Shown: positions 44,195-52,357 of the stretch, in pieces | How the letters are laid out: each line of letters starts with the position of its first letter | Numbering within the stretch: the first letter of the stretch is position 1 | Assembly (NCBI RefSeq): GCF_022829585.1 | Contig: NZ_JAKSYC010000069.1 | Span: 104,635 to 168,634 of the forward strand | Length of the DNA: 64,000 bases | Source: Methylobacterium sp. J-026 | Lineage (GTDB): Bacteria; Pseudomonadota; Alphaproteobacteria; Rhizobiales; Beijerinckiaceae | Reading direction: 5' to 3' | Notes under the pieces: model-generated | Seen by the model: only the letters and a program-made list of their open reading frames with translations | What the model was told of the DNA's origin: nothing | Database searches by the model: none | Translations under genes and position numbers: made by a program

Positions 44195-44659
44195 ATGCTC
44201 CTCGACCGGCGGCTGCTGCGGCGCCTGTTTCACCTCGGGGCCCTCGCGACAAGGGGGATGACCCTGGGCGTCCGCGGGGTCGCCATCGACCCGCAGGGCC
44301 GCGTGGCCCTGGTGCGCCACACCTATGTCAGCGGCTGGCACCTGCCGGGGGGCGGCGTCGAGCGGGGCGAGACCGCGGCCGAGGCGATCATCCGCGAGTT
44401 CCGCGAGGAGGCGGAGATCGTCCCGGACGCGCCGCCGCGCCTGCTCGGCCTTTTTCGGAACGTCGTGGCTGCGCCGCGCGATCACGTGGCGCTGTTCGTC
44501 CTGCCGGCCTTCACGGTGCTGGGTCCGAAGGCACCCGACCGGGAGATCGCCGCCTGCGCGTTCTTTCCGGCGGATGCGCTCCCCGAGGGGACGACCCGCG
44601 GCACCCGCGCCCGCCTGAACGAGATCCGCCGGAGCCTCCCGCCGGACCCGAACTGGTGA
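44195..44659 (+). CDS. NUDIX hydrolase
   Basis: Encodes 154 residues. The Nudix box is [23 protein letters not shown], following GWHLPGG, and matches 'Gx5Ex7REUxEExGU' except that the final Gly is Glu. Such enzymes cleave nucleoside diphosphates linked to another group; the target is unknown. It lies 20 bases behind the FAH gene and just before tRNA-Gly, so the first two may be one transcript. Confidence 0.9.
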   Translation: MLLDRRLLRRLFHLGALATRGMTLGVRGVAIDPQGRVALVRHTYVSGWHLPGGGVERGETAAEAIIREFREEAEIVPDAPPRLLGLFRNVVAAPRDHVALFVLPAFTVLGPKAPDREIAACAFFPADALPEGTTRGTRARLNEIRRSLPPDPNW

Positions 44660-44686
44660 ATCGTCCTGAGCGGGCAAAAGAGACGC

Positions 44687-44715
44687 TTGCGTCGCCCGGC
44701 GGAATGGTGTTTAGA
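44687..44715 (+). promoter_or_regulatory. Candidate promoter for tRNA-Gly
   Basis: TTGCGT (44687-44692) and TTTAGA (44710-44715) are separated by exactly 17 bases, about 52 bases before the tRNA. The match to the sigma-70 consensus is moderate: TTG conserved, -10 weak. It begins just after the NUDIX stop. Confidence 0.35.
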
Positions 44716-44767
44716 GAGCGCCGCCGGGGCCGCCGGCACGAAAGTCCAGGCGGCGCGGCACTAGTGA

Positions 44768-44842
44768 GCGGGTGTAGCTCAGGGGTAGAGCACAACCTTG
44801 CCAAGGTTGGGGTCGAGGGTTCGAATCCCTTCGCCCGCTCCA
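44768..44842 (+). tRNA. tRNA-Gly (anticodon GCC)
   Basis: A 75-base cloverleaf. Acceptor GCGGGTG (44768-44774) pairs with CGCCCGC (44832-44838) with one T-G pair. The D-arm is GCTC/GAGC, the anticodon stem CAACC/GGTTG with loop TTGCCAA giving anticodon GCC, and the T-arm GAGGG-TTCGAAT-CCCTT. Discriminator T44839 and an encoded CCA end (44840-44842) are present. It reads GGC and GGT, the GGC codon being dominant in this GC-rich genome. Confidence 0.97.
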
Positions 44843-44930
44843 GTTTTCCCAATTCTTCTTCCGATATGGACAGACCCACCCAGGGCCGTGCGGATCGTCG
44901 CGCTGCCCTGGTGGTTGCGTTCGCCGGACC

Positions 44931-44950
44931 CGACCGCGGCGTCGCGGTCG
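44931..44950 (+). terminator. Hairpin between tRNA-Gly and the GGDEF-EAL gene
   Basis: CGACCGCG (44931-44938) and CGCGGTCG (44943-44950) form a perfect 8-bp stem with a GCGT tetraloop. It lies in the gap between the tRNA and the convergent 45000 gene and could end transcription from either side. No T-run follows. Confidence 0.4.
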
Positions 44951-44999
44951 CGCGGGCGCGGCCGTCCGATGGAACGACCGCAGCGAGTCCCCTGGTGTG

Positions 45000-46670
45000 C
45001 TAGGCCCGCCTCAGCAGGCTCGGTGAGCGGAAATCCGAACCGCGGCTCTGGGCGACGGCCGCGCGCGGCGCCGACACCCGCTGGTCCGCCTTCAGGATCT
45101 GCTCGATCAGCAGCGGCTTGGCGTAGTAGAAGCCCTGCGCGCAGCGGATCTGGGTCGCGCCTAGCAGGTAAGCGACCTCCTCGAAGGTCTCGACGCCCTC
45201 GGCCACCACCGACATGCCGAGGGCCAGCCCGAGCGACTCGATCGCCTTCAGGACGATCTGGCTGCGCGGCCGCTTGTCGATGTCGGTGATGAACGAGCGG
45301 TCGATCTTCAATTCGTCGGCGGTGATCTCCGCCAGCGCGGCGAGCGACGAGTAGCCGACGCCGAAATCGTCGATGGAGACCCGCGCGCCGATGGCCCGGA
45401 TGCGCGGCAGCACCTCGCGCTGGAACCGGCCCTTGGTGAAGAACGCCTCCTCGGTGAGTTCCAGCACGAAACGGCCCGCCAGACCCGTCGCGCCCAGGGC
45501 GTCGCAGAAGGCTGACATGAACGGCACGTCGCAGGCCTGCTTGGCGGCGATGTTCAGGCTCACCGTCACCTCCGGCCCGAACACCTCGTCGATGTCGGGC
45601 ATGGTCCGCACGGTCTCGCTCAGGACCTGCAGGGTGATCTCGTTGATCAGTCCGAGCTCGATGGCCAGCTCGATGAAGTCGCCCGGCGCCTGGATCATCC
45701 CGAGTTCGTCCCGCCACCGCAGCAGCACCTCGACGCCCACCACCGCGTGGGTGCGCATGTCGACCTTCGGCTGGAAGGCGCAGCAGAAGCACCGGTCGCG
45801 GATCGCCAGGCGCAGGCGCTGCTCCACCGCCATGCGGGCGGTGGCGGCGTGGCTCATCGTCTCCTCGAAGACGCTGACGCCGCCCTTCACGCCGCCCTTC
45901 ACCCGGTACATGGCGTTGTCGGCCTGGCGGCGCAGGACCTCGTAGGTCGTCCCGTGCTCCGGAAACAGGCTCAGGCCGATCGACGCGGAGGCGAAGATTT
46001 CGTGGTCGTCGATGAAGAACGGCTGCTTCAGGCGCTCCGAGATGTCGAGCACCGCCGCCAGGATCGCGTCCCGGTCGGTGACCGGGTTGAGCAGCAGCAC
46101 GAACTCGTCGCCGCCGATGCGCGCGAGCATGTCGCTCGGACGCAGGGCGCCGCGGATCCGGTCGGCGACCTTGCGCAGCAGGGCGTCGCCCGCGGCGTGA
46201 CTGTAATAGTCGTTGATGTGCTTGAAGTTGTCGAGGTCGATGAAGGCCAGGGCGAAGCGGTCGCCGGGCCCCGCCTCGACGATCAGTTCCTCGATGCTCT
46301 GCTCGAACATCGTCCGGTTGGGCAGTCCCGTCAGGGCGTCGATGAACGCCCTGGCGATCAGCTCCCGCTGCATCGCGTGGTGGTGCGTGACCTCGGTGAG
46401 GGTGGTGAGCGTGTAGGTCGCCCCCTCGGTCACGACCGGATGTGCCTGCGCCTCGACGACGTGCTCGCCGATCGCCTCGACGATCGCCGCAGCCGGGCTC
46501 GCCAGGGCGCTGTCCGAGAGCTCATCGACGGCACGCGGCCCGAGGGCACGGGCCGCGGCGTTGGCCAGGATACACTGACCCTGCTCGTCATGGACCACGA
46601 CACCGACCGGAAGGGCCTGAATGGCGGCTTCGAGCAGGCTCTGGCGATAGCGGGCGGTGGATGCGGTCAC
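45000..46670 (-). CDS. GGDEF-EAL cyclic-di-GMP protein, soluble
   Basis: GTG 46670 begins one base after the herA-like stop and gives 556 residues; the frame reaches 46811 but would run deep inside that gene. Order: PAS-like N-terminus (about 5-90, ALPVGVVVHDEQGQCILANAAARAL), GGDEF domain with intact RIGGDEF (about 184-190), and EAL domain. Its signature reads GVEVLLRW instead of EALLRW, while LELTEEAF, SIDDFGVGYSS, KIDRSF and VVAEGVET are kept. So diguanylate cyclase activity is likely, and phosphodiesterase activity is possible with the Ala to Val change. No membrane helix. Operon with a HerA-type ATPase. Confidence 0.92.
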   Translation of the reverse strand: MTASTARYRQSLLEAAIQALPVGVVVHDEQGQCILANAAARALGPRAVDELSDSALASPAAAIVEAIGEHVVEAQAHPVVTEGATYTLTTLTEVTHHHAMQRELIARAFIDALTGLPNRTMFEQSIEELIVEAGPGDRFALAFIDLDNFKHINDYYSHAAGDALLRKVADRIRGALRPSDMLARIGGDEFVLLLNPVTDRDAILAAVLDISERLKQPFFIDDHEIFASASIGLSLFPEHGTTYEVLRRQADNAMYRVKGGVKGGVSVFEETMSHAATARMAVEQRLRLAIRDRCFCCAFQPKVDMRTHAVVGVEVLLRWRDELGMIQAPGDFIELAIELGLINEITLQVLSETVRTMPDIDEVFGPEVTVSLNIAAKQACDVPFMSAFCDALGATGLAGRFVLELTEEAFFTKGRFQREVLPRIRAIGARVSIDDFGVGYSSLAALAEITADELKIDRSFITDIDKRPRSQIVLKAIESLGLALGMSVVAEGVETFEEVAYLLGATQIRCAQGFYYAKPLLIEQILKADQRVSAPRAAVAQSRGSDFRSPSLLRRA

Positions 46671-46671
46671 G

Positions 46672-48495
46672 TCAGCCCTGCTGCCAGAGCGTCTTGGCCG
46701 CGCGGAGGCCGACCTCGCCGGGGGTGTCACCGGCTTCGAGGGGACGCCGGAGCAGCCTGCGATGCACCTGGTCGAGGGCGGCGCCGTGACCGCCTTCCGC
46801 ACCGGGCTCACGGGCGAGGCGTCCGGTGGCGGAGGGATCCGCTTCGAGACCGCTGACCTTGCTCATGGTGGCGCCGCGCCAGCGCTCGACCACGGCGCCG
46901 ACGAACGCCGCGCCGGCGATCGCCCCACCATGCTCCGAGACGCGTCCGCTCATGTCGTTGCGCGGCTGACGGTCCGGGGGCAGGGGGGTGAACTTCATCC
47001 GCACGGGCATGGGCACGCCCTCGCCGAAGGCGATGACCTCGCCGGTGCCCAGGGACGGCACGAAGGTGAGCAGGTTCACGGCATCGGACACCGCCGCGGC
47101 GAGGAAGGCCTGATCGCGGTCGTTGGTCATCCGCATGGCGAACAGGGTGCTGCACTGGGACATGATCGTCGCGTCGAGTTCCGCCGGCCGCTGCGTCACG
47201 AGGCCGAGATAGACGCCGTGCTTGCGCCCCTCGCGGGCGATCCGCGACAGGGCGCGGCGCGTCGGGGTGAAGCCCACGGACCGGTCGGCCGAGGCGAAGC
47301 GGTGCGCCTCCTCGCAGACGAACAGCAGCGGGATCGCGCCCTCGCTCCAGATGCCGAACTCGAAGGCCAGCCGGCACAGCACGCAGACGACGGCGTCCAC
47401 GACCTCCATGGGAAGCCCGGCAAGCTGCATGATCGTCATCGGGCGCCCGTCCGGATCGAGCCGGAACAGGTGGCCCAGGATCTCGCCCATCATGTCGCCG
47501 CCGACATTGGCGTTCTCGAACATGAAGCCGTAGCGCGGATCGTTGCGGATCGCCTCGATCCGGGTGATCAGCCGGTGGTAGTGCATCCGGCCAACGCGGT
47601 TCTCCAGGCGGCCCATCCGCTCGTCGATCAGCGCGATCAGGTCCTGCAGCATGTACGGGACGGGGGTGTCGACGGTGAAGCCCGAGCCCTTGCCGATGGT
47701 GCGCTTCACGACCTGCCGGTCGCTCGCCTCCTTGTATTGCGCGTACTTGCTCTTCGCGAGGGGGATGACCTCCGCGAGGATCTCGATCTCCTCGTCGACG
47801 GGCGACCGGCCGCCGTAGACCACGTCGGCGATCTCCTCGAGGTTGAACAGCCAGAACGGCAGCTTGAGGGTGCGGGGGCTGATGACGCTCGCATGCTCAC
47901 CGAAACAGGCCGCGTACTCGTTGTGCACGTCCAGCAGGAAGATGCGCACCGCCTGCTGCGCGCGCATCACCTGGTCGAGGATGACCGCCACGCCGCTGGA
48001 TTTGCCGACGCCGGTCGTGCCGAGCACGGCGAAGTGCTTCGTCAGCAGATCCTCGACCTTGATACAGGCCGGCGTGTCCGGATCCTGGTACAGCGCACCC
48101 ACGGCGGCCATGTTGGCGGAGGCGACCTGATAGAGGATCCGCAGGTCGCCCGGCGGCAGCAGCTCGACCGCGTCGCCGATGGCGGGATAGCAGGTAACGC
48201 CGCGGCGGAACCGCTTCACCCCCTCGTCCGACAGGATCTCGCCGAGAAGGTCGATGCTCGCGTAGGCGCCGGGCTGGCGGGCATGGTCGTTGCCCGACGA
48301 CAGGGTCGTGATGATGCCGATCAGCAGGGCGGAGCCGGCCTCGATCCGGACGAAATTGCCCACCGTGGCCCGGACGAGGGGACGGCCGTTCTGTCCGGCG
48401 AGTTCGAGGTGGACCTTCGACCCGTCGATCGAGGTCACCGAACCCATCCGCGCCGTCGGCCCCTCGCTCCGGCCCAGACTGTCACCGTTCAGCAT
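46672..48495 (-). CDS. HerA-type ATPase (HAS barrel + FtsK/HerA P-loop domain)
   Basis: Encodes 607 residues from ATG 48495; the frame extends to TTG 48582, less likely. An N-terminal HAS-barrel region (about 15-110, MGSVTSIDGSKVHLELA, GNFVRIEAGSALLIGIIT) precedes the P-loop domain with Walker A TTGVGKSS, Walker B PLLFVCEEAHRF and YLGLVTQRPAELDATIMSQCSTLFAMRM. HerA proteins are hexameric DNA pumps that work with the NurA nuclease in end resection, or with SIR2-like and other effectors in phage defence. No nuclease or such effector gene is adjacent; the only operon partner is the GGDEF-EAL gene. A DUF87-type role is therefore open. Confidence 0.88.
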   Translation of the reverse strand: MLNGDSLGRSEGPTARMGSVTSIDGSKVHLELAGQNGRPLVRATVGNFVRIEAGSALLIGIITTLSSGNDHARQPGAYASIDLLGEILSDEGVKRFRRGVTCYPAIGDAVELLPPGDLRILYQVASANMAAVGALYQDPDTPACIKVEDLLTKHFAVLGTTGVGKSSGVAVILDQVMRAQQAVRIFLLDVHNEYAACFGEHASVISPRTLKLPFWLFNLEEIADVVYGGRSPVDEEIEILAEVIPLAKSKYAQYKEASDRQVVKRTIGKGSGFTVDTPVPYMLQDLIALIDERMGRLENRVGRMHYHRLITRIEAIRNDPRYGFMFENANVGGDMMGEILGHLFRLDPDGRPMTIMQLAGLPMEVVDAVVCVLCRLAFEFGIWSEGAIPLLFVCEEAHRFASADRSVGFTPTRRALSRIAREGRKHGVYLGLVTQRPAELDATIMSQCSTLFAMRMTNDRDQAFLAAAVSDAVNLLTFVPSLGTGEVIAFGEGVPMPVRMKFTPLPPDRQPRNDMSGRVSEHGGAIAGAAFVGAVVERWRGATMSKVSGLEADPSATGRLAREPGAEGGHGAALDQVHRRLLRRPLEAGDTPGEVGLRAAKTLWQQG

Positions 48496-49177
48496 CGCGT
48501 GTTCCCGAGCCTGCTCGTCCAAGGTGCCCCCAGGATGCCGGGCCCCGCTTAAGAATCCGACAAAGACGGCGTCTCCGGCCAAGTGATGATTAATCGTTCC
48601 TTGTATAAATAGCTGTTTAACCTGAGCGATAGAAATAATACGGCGTGCTCACGGAGCCACGTTGTATGACAAGCGGCAGAAATGCACGCGGAAGTACTGG
48701 ATTATGTCGGCTGCGCACGCACCGATTGCATCAGCCATCTGCCGGGCATCGGGCCTGCCTGCTCCGCCGCCGGGGCCCGCCGAGACCAGACATCGCCGGC
48801 CGGCGTGGGACGGGCCGGACCACCGCTCCCGACTGGGCTGCGACGTCCGCATAGCGGCCTCGGGATAGCGCGACATACCTCCTTGTCCGTGTAGATGTGC
48901 GGTTTGGAAGCGGAGCCATCCGGCGGGCCTGACGGTGGGGTCGAAGGCCCGAAGGGCGCGCTCGTCGGCCCGACCGTTGCCCATGTCCGGCGACGCCGTG
49001 TGGATTTTGCAGCCCATGCGCGCGCGGGGCCTGCCGCACCCCGTCATCGGCACGTGCTGACCGGAAGAGTCTGCCAACCGGGAGAGTCTATAGCCCACGC
49101 GGCGATCGGCGCACGCGGCGCCCCACACTCGCCCGAAAGCCCAGCGAAGGCTGCGCGTCCCCGTCCCGGAACCCGCG
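48496..49177. other. Gene-poor stretch with AT-rich probable promoter region
   Basis: No convincing gene. The part 48583-48650 is strikingly AT-rich for this genome (TTGTATAAATAGCTG, GAAATAATAC), about 90-150 bases ahead of the HerA gene. Read on the minus strand it could supply promoter elements such as TTAAAC and TTATAC; this is tentative. The remaining 500 bases are GC-rich. They hold several short overlapping frames on both strands, the longest a minus-strand frame at 48649-49128, without codon bias or a ribosome site that would make me accept any. An unrecognised small RNA is possible. Confidence 0.4.
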
Positions 49178-49642
49178 ATGAAACCGTCCCTGCCCCTCCT
49201 CGCCGCCTGTGCGACGCTCCGGATCCTGCCGGCGGCCGCGACGTCCTACGAGTTCGTGCCCGCGCCGCAGACCGACCTGAACCGCATGTACCGGGTCGAC
49301 AAGGTGACCGGCGAGGTCACGTCCTGCCAGTACGGGCTTCAGGAATCGGCCGGCGGCATCGGCCAGACGGTCTGCTTCGGAGCCGGCGAGGGGGCCGGCC
49401 CCCAGACCCCGTCGGAATACGGGCTGGTGGCGAGCCGGCACACCCGCGAGGCCGGCGTGTTCCGGGTCAATTACCGGACCGGCGAGATGAGCATCTGCTT
49501 CGTGCTGGTGAAGAAGGAGCAGGTCGTCTGCACCCAGCAGGGCAAGCCCGGAGCCGAGGGCGCCTCCGACGCACCGCTGACCGGCCCCGCGCCTGGCCGG
49601 GCCGGGGCCAGCGCCACGCCCGCGCAGGGCGTGCGCCCGTGA
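49178..49642 (+). CDS. Small exported protein of unknown function, 154 aa
   Basis: The signal peptide ([22 protein letters not shown]) indicates a periplasmic product. The mature part is built of short strands around [31 protein letters not shown], then [17 protein letters not shown]. The repeated 'xxYRVxxxTGExxxC' element suggests two copies of a small beta unit, each ending in cysteine. A disordered Pro/Ala tail follows. The family is not recognised. It lies 142 bases before rpiA on the same strand. Confidence 0.65.
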   Translation: MKPSLPLLAACATLRILPAAATSYEFVPAPQTDLNRMYRVDKVTGEVTSCQYGLQESAGGIGQTVCFGAGEGAGPQTPSEYGLVASRHTREAGVFRVNYRTGEMSICFVLVKKEQVVCTQQGKPGAEGASDAPLTGPAPGRAGASATPAQGVRP

Positions 49643-49784
49643 CGCGGCATGCGCGGCCCGGCCGTTCCGGTCGGCCCGGTCCCGTGCTAGGGGCCGCGCG
49701 ATCTTGGCGGAAAGGCCGGCCCCCGATGACATGCGCCGTGACGTGCGCCCTCTCCCTCCACCGCGCCGCCCGGGCGCTCCCCCG

Positions 49785-50498
49785 GTGAGCGGCCCGGACC
49801 TGCGCCGGGCCGCGGCGGCGCGCGCCCTCGACCTCGTCGAGCCCGGGATGCGGCTCGGCCTCGGCACCGGATCCACCGCCGCGGCCTTCGTGGCGCTGCT
49901 CGGCGAGCGGGTCCGCGACGGGCTCGACATCCTCGGCGTGCCGACCTCGGAGGCGACGCGCGCCCAGGCCCAGGGCCTCGGCATCCGCCTCGCGACCCTC
50001 GACGAGCAGCCGGAGCTCGACCTGACCATCGACGGCGCCGACGAGGTCGACGACCAGCTGCGCCTGATCAAGGGCGGCGGCGCGGCGCTCCTGCGGGAGA
50101 AGATCGTCGCCTGCGCGAGCCGCCGCATGGTGGTGATCGCCGACGCGGCCAAGCGGGTGGCGCGGCTCGGCGCCTTCCCGCTGCCGATCGAGGTCAACCC
50201 CTTCGGCCTCGCCGCCACCCATCGGGCCGTCGAGGCCGCCGTCGCGGGTGCAGGCTGCACGGGCGCGGTCCGGCTGCGCCGCCAGCCCGACGGCGCGCCG
50301 CTCGTCACCGATGGCGGCCACCACATCCTCGACGCGCATCTCGGCGCGATCCCCGATCCCGAGGCCCTCGGCGCCGCGCTCTGGGCGGTGCCGGGCGTCG
50401 TCGAGCACGGCCTGTTCCTCGGCATCGCCGACGCGGCGATCCTGGCGGCCGCCCGGGACGGGCGGGCCGACATCACCGTTCTCGGCAGCCTCGCCTGA
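49785..50498 (+). CDS. rpiA: Ribose-5-phosphate isomerase A
   Basis: Encodes 237 residues from GTG 49785; in-frame ATG 49731 and TTG 49704 would lengthen it, but the extra Pro/Arg-rich residues are not part of the fold. Signatures are [47 protein letters not shown] (catalytic Asp and Glu) and [14 protein letters not shown]. It interconverts ribose-5-phosphate and ribulose-5-phosphate in the pentose phosphate pathway. Ribulose-5-phosphate also feeds the RibB enzyme at 22802. A DUF2059 gene follows after 43 bases. Confidence 0.95.
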   Translation: MSGPDLRRAAAARALDLVEPGMRLGLGTGSTAAAFVALLGERVRDGLDILGVPTSEATRAQAQGLGIRLATLDEQPELDLTIDGADEVDDQLRLIKGGGAALLREKIVACASRRMVVIADAAKRVARLGAFPLPIEVNPFGLAATHRAVEAAVAGAGCTGAVRLRRQPDGAPLVTDGGHHILDAHLGAIPDPEALGAALWAVPGVVEHGLFLGIADAAILAAARDGRADITVLGSLA

Positions 50499-50541
50499 GG
50501 CGCCGCTCTCCTCGCCGGCCATCCTCGCAAGAAAGTCCAGC

Positions 50542-51096
50542 ATGTCCCGACGCCTCACCGCCGCGCTCGGCCTCGCGCTCCTGGCGCTCCCCTCCGCGGC
50601 CCTCGCCCAGAAGCCCGCGCCCGCCAAGCCGGCGGCACAGCCCGCGACCCCGGCCGCCAACACGCCGGCATCGGCCTTCACCCCGAGCCACCTCGCGCTC
50701 GCCCGGGAGGTGATGCTCTCTTCCGGCATCGCCCGCTCGTTCGATTCGGTGCTGCCGGCCTTCGCCGACCAGATCCGCAAGCAGACGGTGACCCGGCCGG
50801 AGCTCGCCAAGGACCTCGACGAGGTTCTGGTGTCGCTGCAACCCGAGATGGAGCTGCAGAAGCAGCGCATGATCGACATCGCGGCGCGCACCTACGCGTC
50901 GAAATTCTCGGAGGCCGAGCTGAAGGAGATCGCGACCTTCTTCCGCTCGCCCGCCGGCAAGCACTACGTGGAGGCGCAGCCGCAGCTCCTCGACGAGATG
51001 GTCCAGGAGATGCAGGACTGGACCCAGGACGTGTCGGAATACGTGATGGTCCGCGTCCGCGCCGAGATGGGCAAGCGCGGGCACCAGATGCAGTGA
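50542..51096 (+). CDS. DUF2059 domain exported protein
   Basis: Encodes 184 residues from ATG 50542. A signal peptide (LTAALGLALLALPSAALAQ) is followed by an Ala/Pro linker and a helical DUF2059 domain (about 50-184) with ARTYASKFSEAELKEIATFFRSPAGKHYVEAQPQLLDEM, where 'YxxxFxxxELxxxxxFYxSPxGxK' is the pattern. Function is unknown; periplasmic or outer-membrane associated. Placement between rpiA and gor is a common alphaproteobacterial arrangement, but here an O-antigen ligase gene separates it from gor. Confidence 0.9.
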   Translation: MSRRLTAALGLALLALPSAALAQKPAPAKPAAQPATPAANTPASAFTPSHLALAREVMLSSGIARSFDSVLPAFADQIRKQTVTRPELAKDLDEVLVSLQPEMELQKQRMIDIAARTYASKFSEAELKEIATFFRSPAGKHYVEAQPQLLDEMVQEMQDWTQDVSEYVMVRVRAEMGKRGHQMQ

Positions 51097-51136
51097 CGGA
51101 ATCCGCTCCCACGCGGATCATCGTGACGACCGCACC

Positions 51137-52357
51137 ATGAGCGCGGCCGGCCGCCTCTACGCGGCGGGCGGGGTCCTCCTCGCCGCCATGCCGCTCGCGA
51201 TGGTGCTGGCCAACCGGTCGAGCCCGCTGGTGGTCGGGCTGGCGGCGCTCGCCTTCCTGGCCGGGCGCGCGGTGGAGGACCGCCACGGTCTGGCGCGCCG
51301 GATCCTCACGCCGCTCGCCGATCCGCTGGCCGGGGCGGCGCTCGCCTTCCTGGCCTGGGGCCTCGTCTCGCTCGCCTGGAGCCCGGTCCCGGCCGCGTCC
51401 CTGCGGGTGGCGGGCGAGTTCCTGCCGGCGCTGGCGGGGGCCTACCTCCTGGCCTGTCTGGCGCCGGGGCGGATCCCGCCCTTCGCGCCCCGGCTCGGGG
51501 TTGCGGCGATCGCGCTGGCCGGCCTGGTGATCGCGGGGGATCTAGCGGCCGGTCTGGCCCTGGAGCGGGCCCTGGGGCACCGGGCCGCCGCCTTCGTGCA
51601 CAACCGTCCGGCCCTGACCCTGGATCTCGTGGCCGGCCCCCTCGCGCTGGTCCTGTGGCGCGGGCGCACCCGCGGCCTCGCGGTCGCGACGCTGGCCTTC
51701 GCGGCCCTCGGCGTGCTGCGCTCGATCAGCGGCGCCGCCCAACTCGGCCTGCTCGCCGGCGCCGCATTGTTCGCGGTGACCCGCCTGCTGCCCCGGCGCG
51801 CCGGCATCGGCCTCGCGGGCCTCGGCCTCGGCCTCGCCGTGGCGCTGGCCCCGGTGGAGGGCGACCTCCTCGCCCGCACCATGCCGGAGGCGGCCCATGA
51901 GCGCCTGGTGCAATCCTCCTCCCGGGCGCGGGTCGCCATCGCCCGCAGCTTCGGCGCCGCCGTGGCGGCCGATCCCTGGCGCGGGGCGGGCTTCGGCACG
52001 AGCGCGCGTTTCGCCGAGACGCCCGCGGCGCAGGCGGTGCCCCCCGAGATGCGGGTGCTCCTCGGGGTCGGGCATCCGCACAACAGCTTCCTCCAGGTGT
52101 GGGTCGAGCTGGGCCTGCCCGGCGCGGTGCTCGCGGCGCTGACCCTCATGCTGATGCTCGCCCGCATCGCCCGGCTGCCGCAGCCGGACCGGGCAACGGC
52201 GCTCGCCCTCGTGGCCGGGGCGGCGGCCATCGCCTTCGTGGAGCATAACGGCTGGGCGGCGTGGTGGACGGCGGGCCTCGGCGCTGCCATCTCGTGGCTG
52301 CGCGAGGCGGCCCGGACCCGCGCCGAGACGAGCCCCGGGAGGGACGGATCCGCATGA
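51137..52357 (+). CDS. O-antigen ligase-family (Wzy_C) membrane protein
   Basis: Encodes 406 residues with about ten membrane helices. The Wzy_C/WaaL motif VGHPHNSFLQVWVELGLPGAVLAALTL lies in the last periplasmic loop, preceded by RSFGAAVAADPWRGAGFGTS. Such proteins join polysaccharide to lipid A core or polymerise repeat units. No other polysaccharide gene is close by. gor overlaps its stop by ATGA, so this ligase has become embedded in the rpiA-DUF2059-gor unit. Ligase and polymerase cannot be separated by sequence alone. Confidence 0.87.
   Translation: MSAAGRLYAAGGVLLAAMPLAMVLANRSSPLVVGLAALAFLAGRAVEDRHGLARRILTPLADPLAGAALAFLAWGLVSLAWSPVPAASLRVAGEFLPALAGAYLLACLAPGRIPPFAPRLGVAAIALAGLVIAGDLAAGLALERALGHRAAAFVHNRPALTLDLVAGPLALVLWRGRTRGLAVATLAFAALGVLRSISGAAQLGLLAGAALFAVTRLLPRRAGIGLAGLGLGLAVALAPVEGDLLARTMPEAAHERLVQSSSRARVAIARSFGAAVAADPWRGAGFGTSARFAETPAAQAVPPEMRVLLGVGHPHNSFLQVWVELGLPGAVLAALTLMLMLARIARLPQPDRATALALVAGAAAIAFVEHNGWAAWWTAGLGAAISWLREAARTRAETSPGRDGSA

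Noticed and set aside
45000..46811. Extended start at 46811 for the GGDEF-EAL protein
   Set aside because: It would overlap the HerA-like gene by about 140 bases and adds a Ser/Arg/Pro-rich leader. GTG 46670, one base after the HerA stop, is the better start.
48649..49128. Minus-strand frame of 159 codons in the gene-poor stretch
   Set aside because: No ribosome site, no coding-type third-position bias that I can see, and no recognisable domain. The last 30 residues look somewhat protein-like, but this is not enough.
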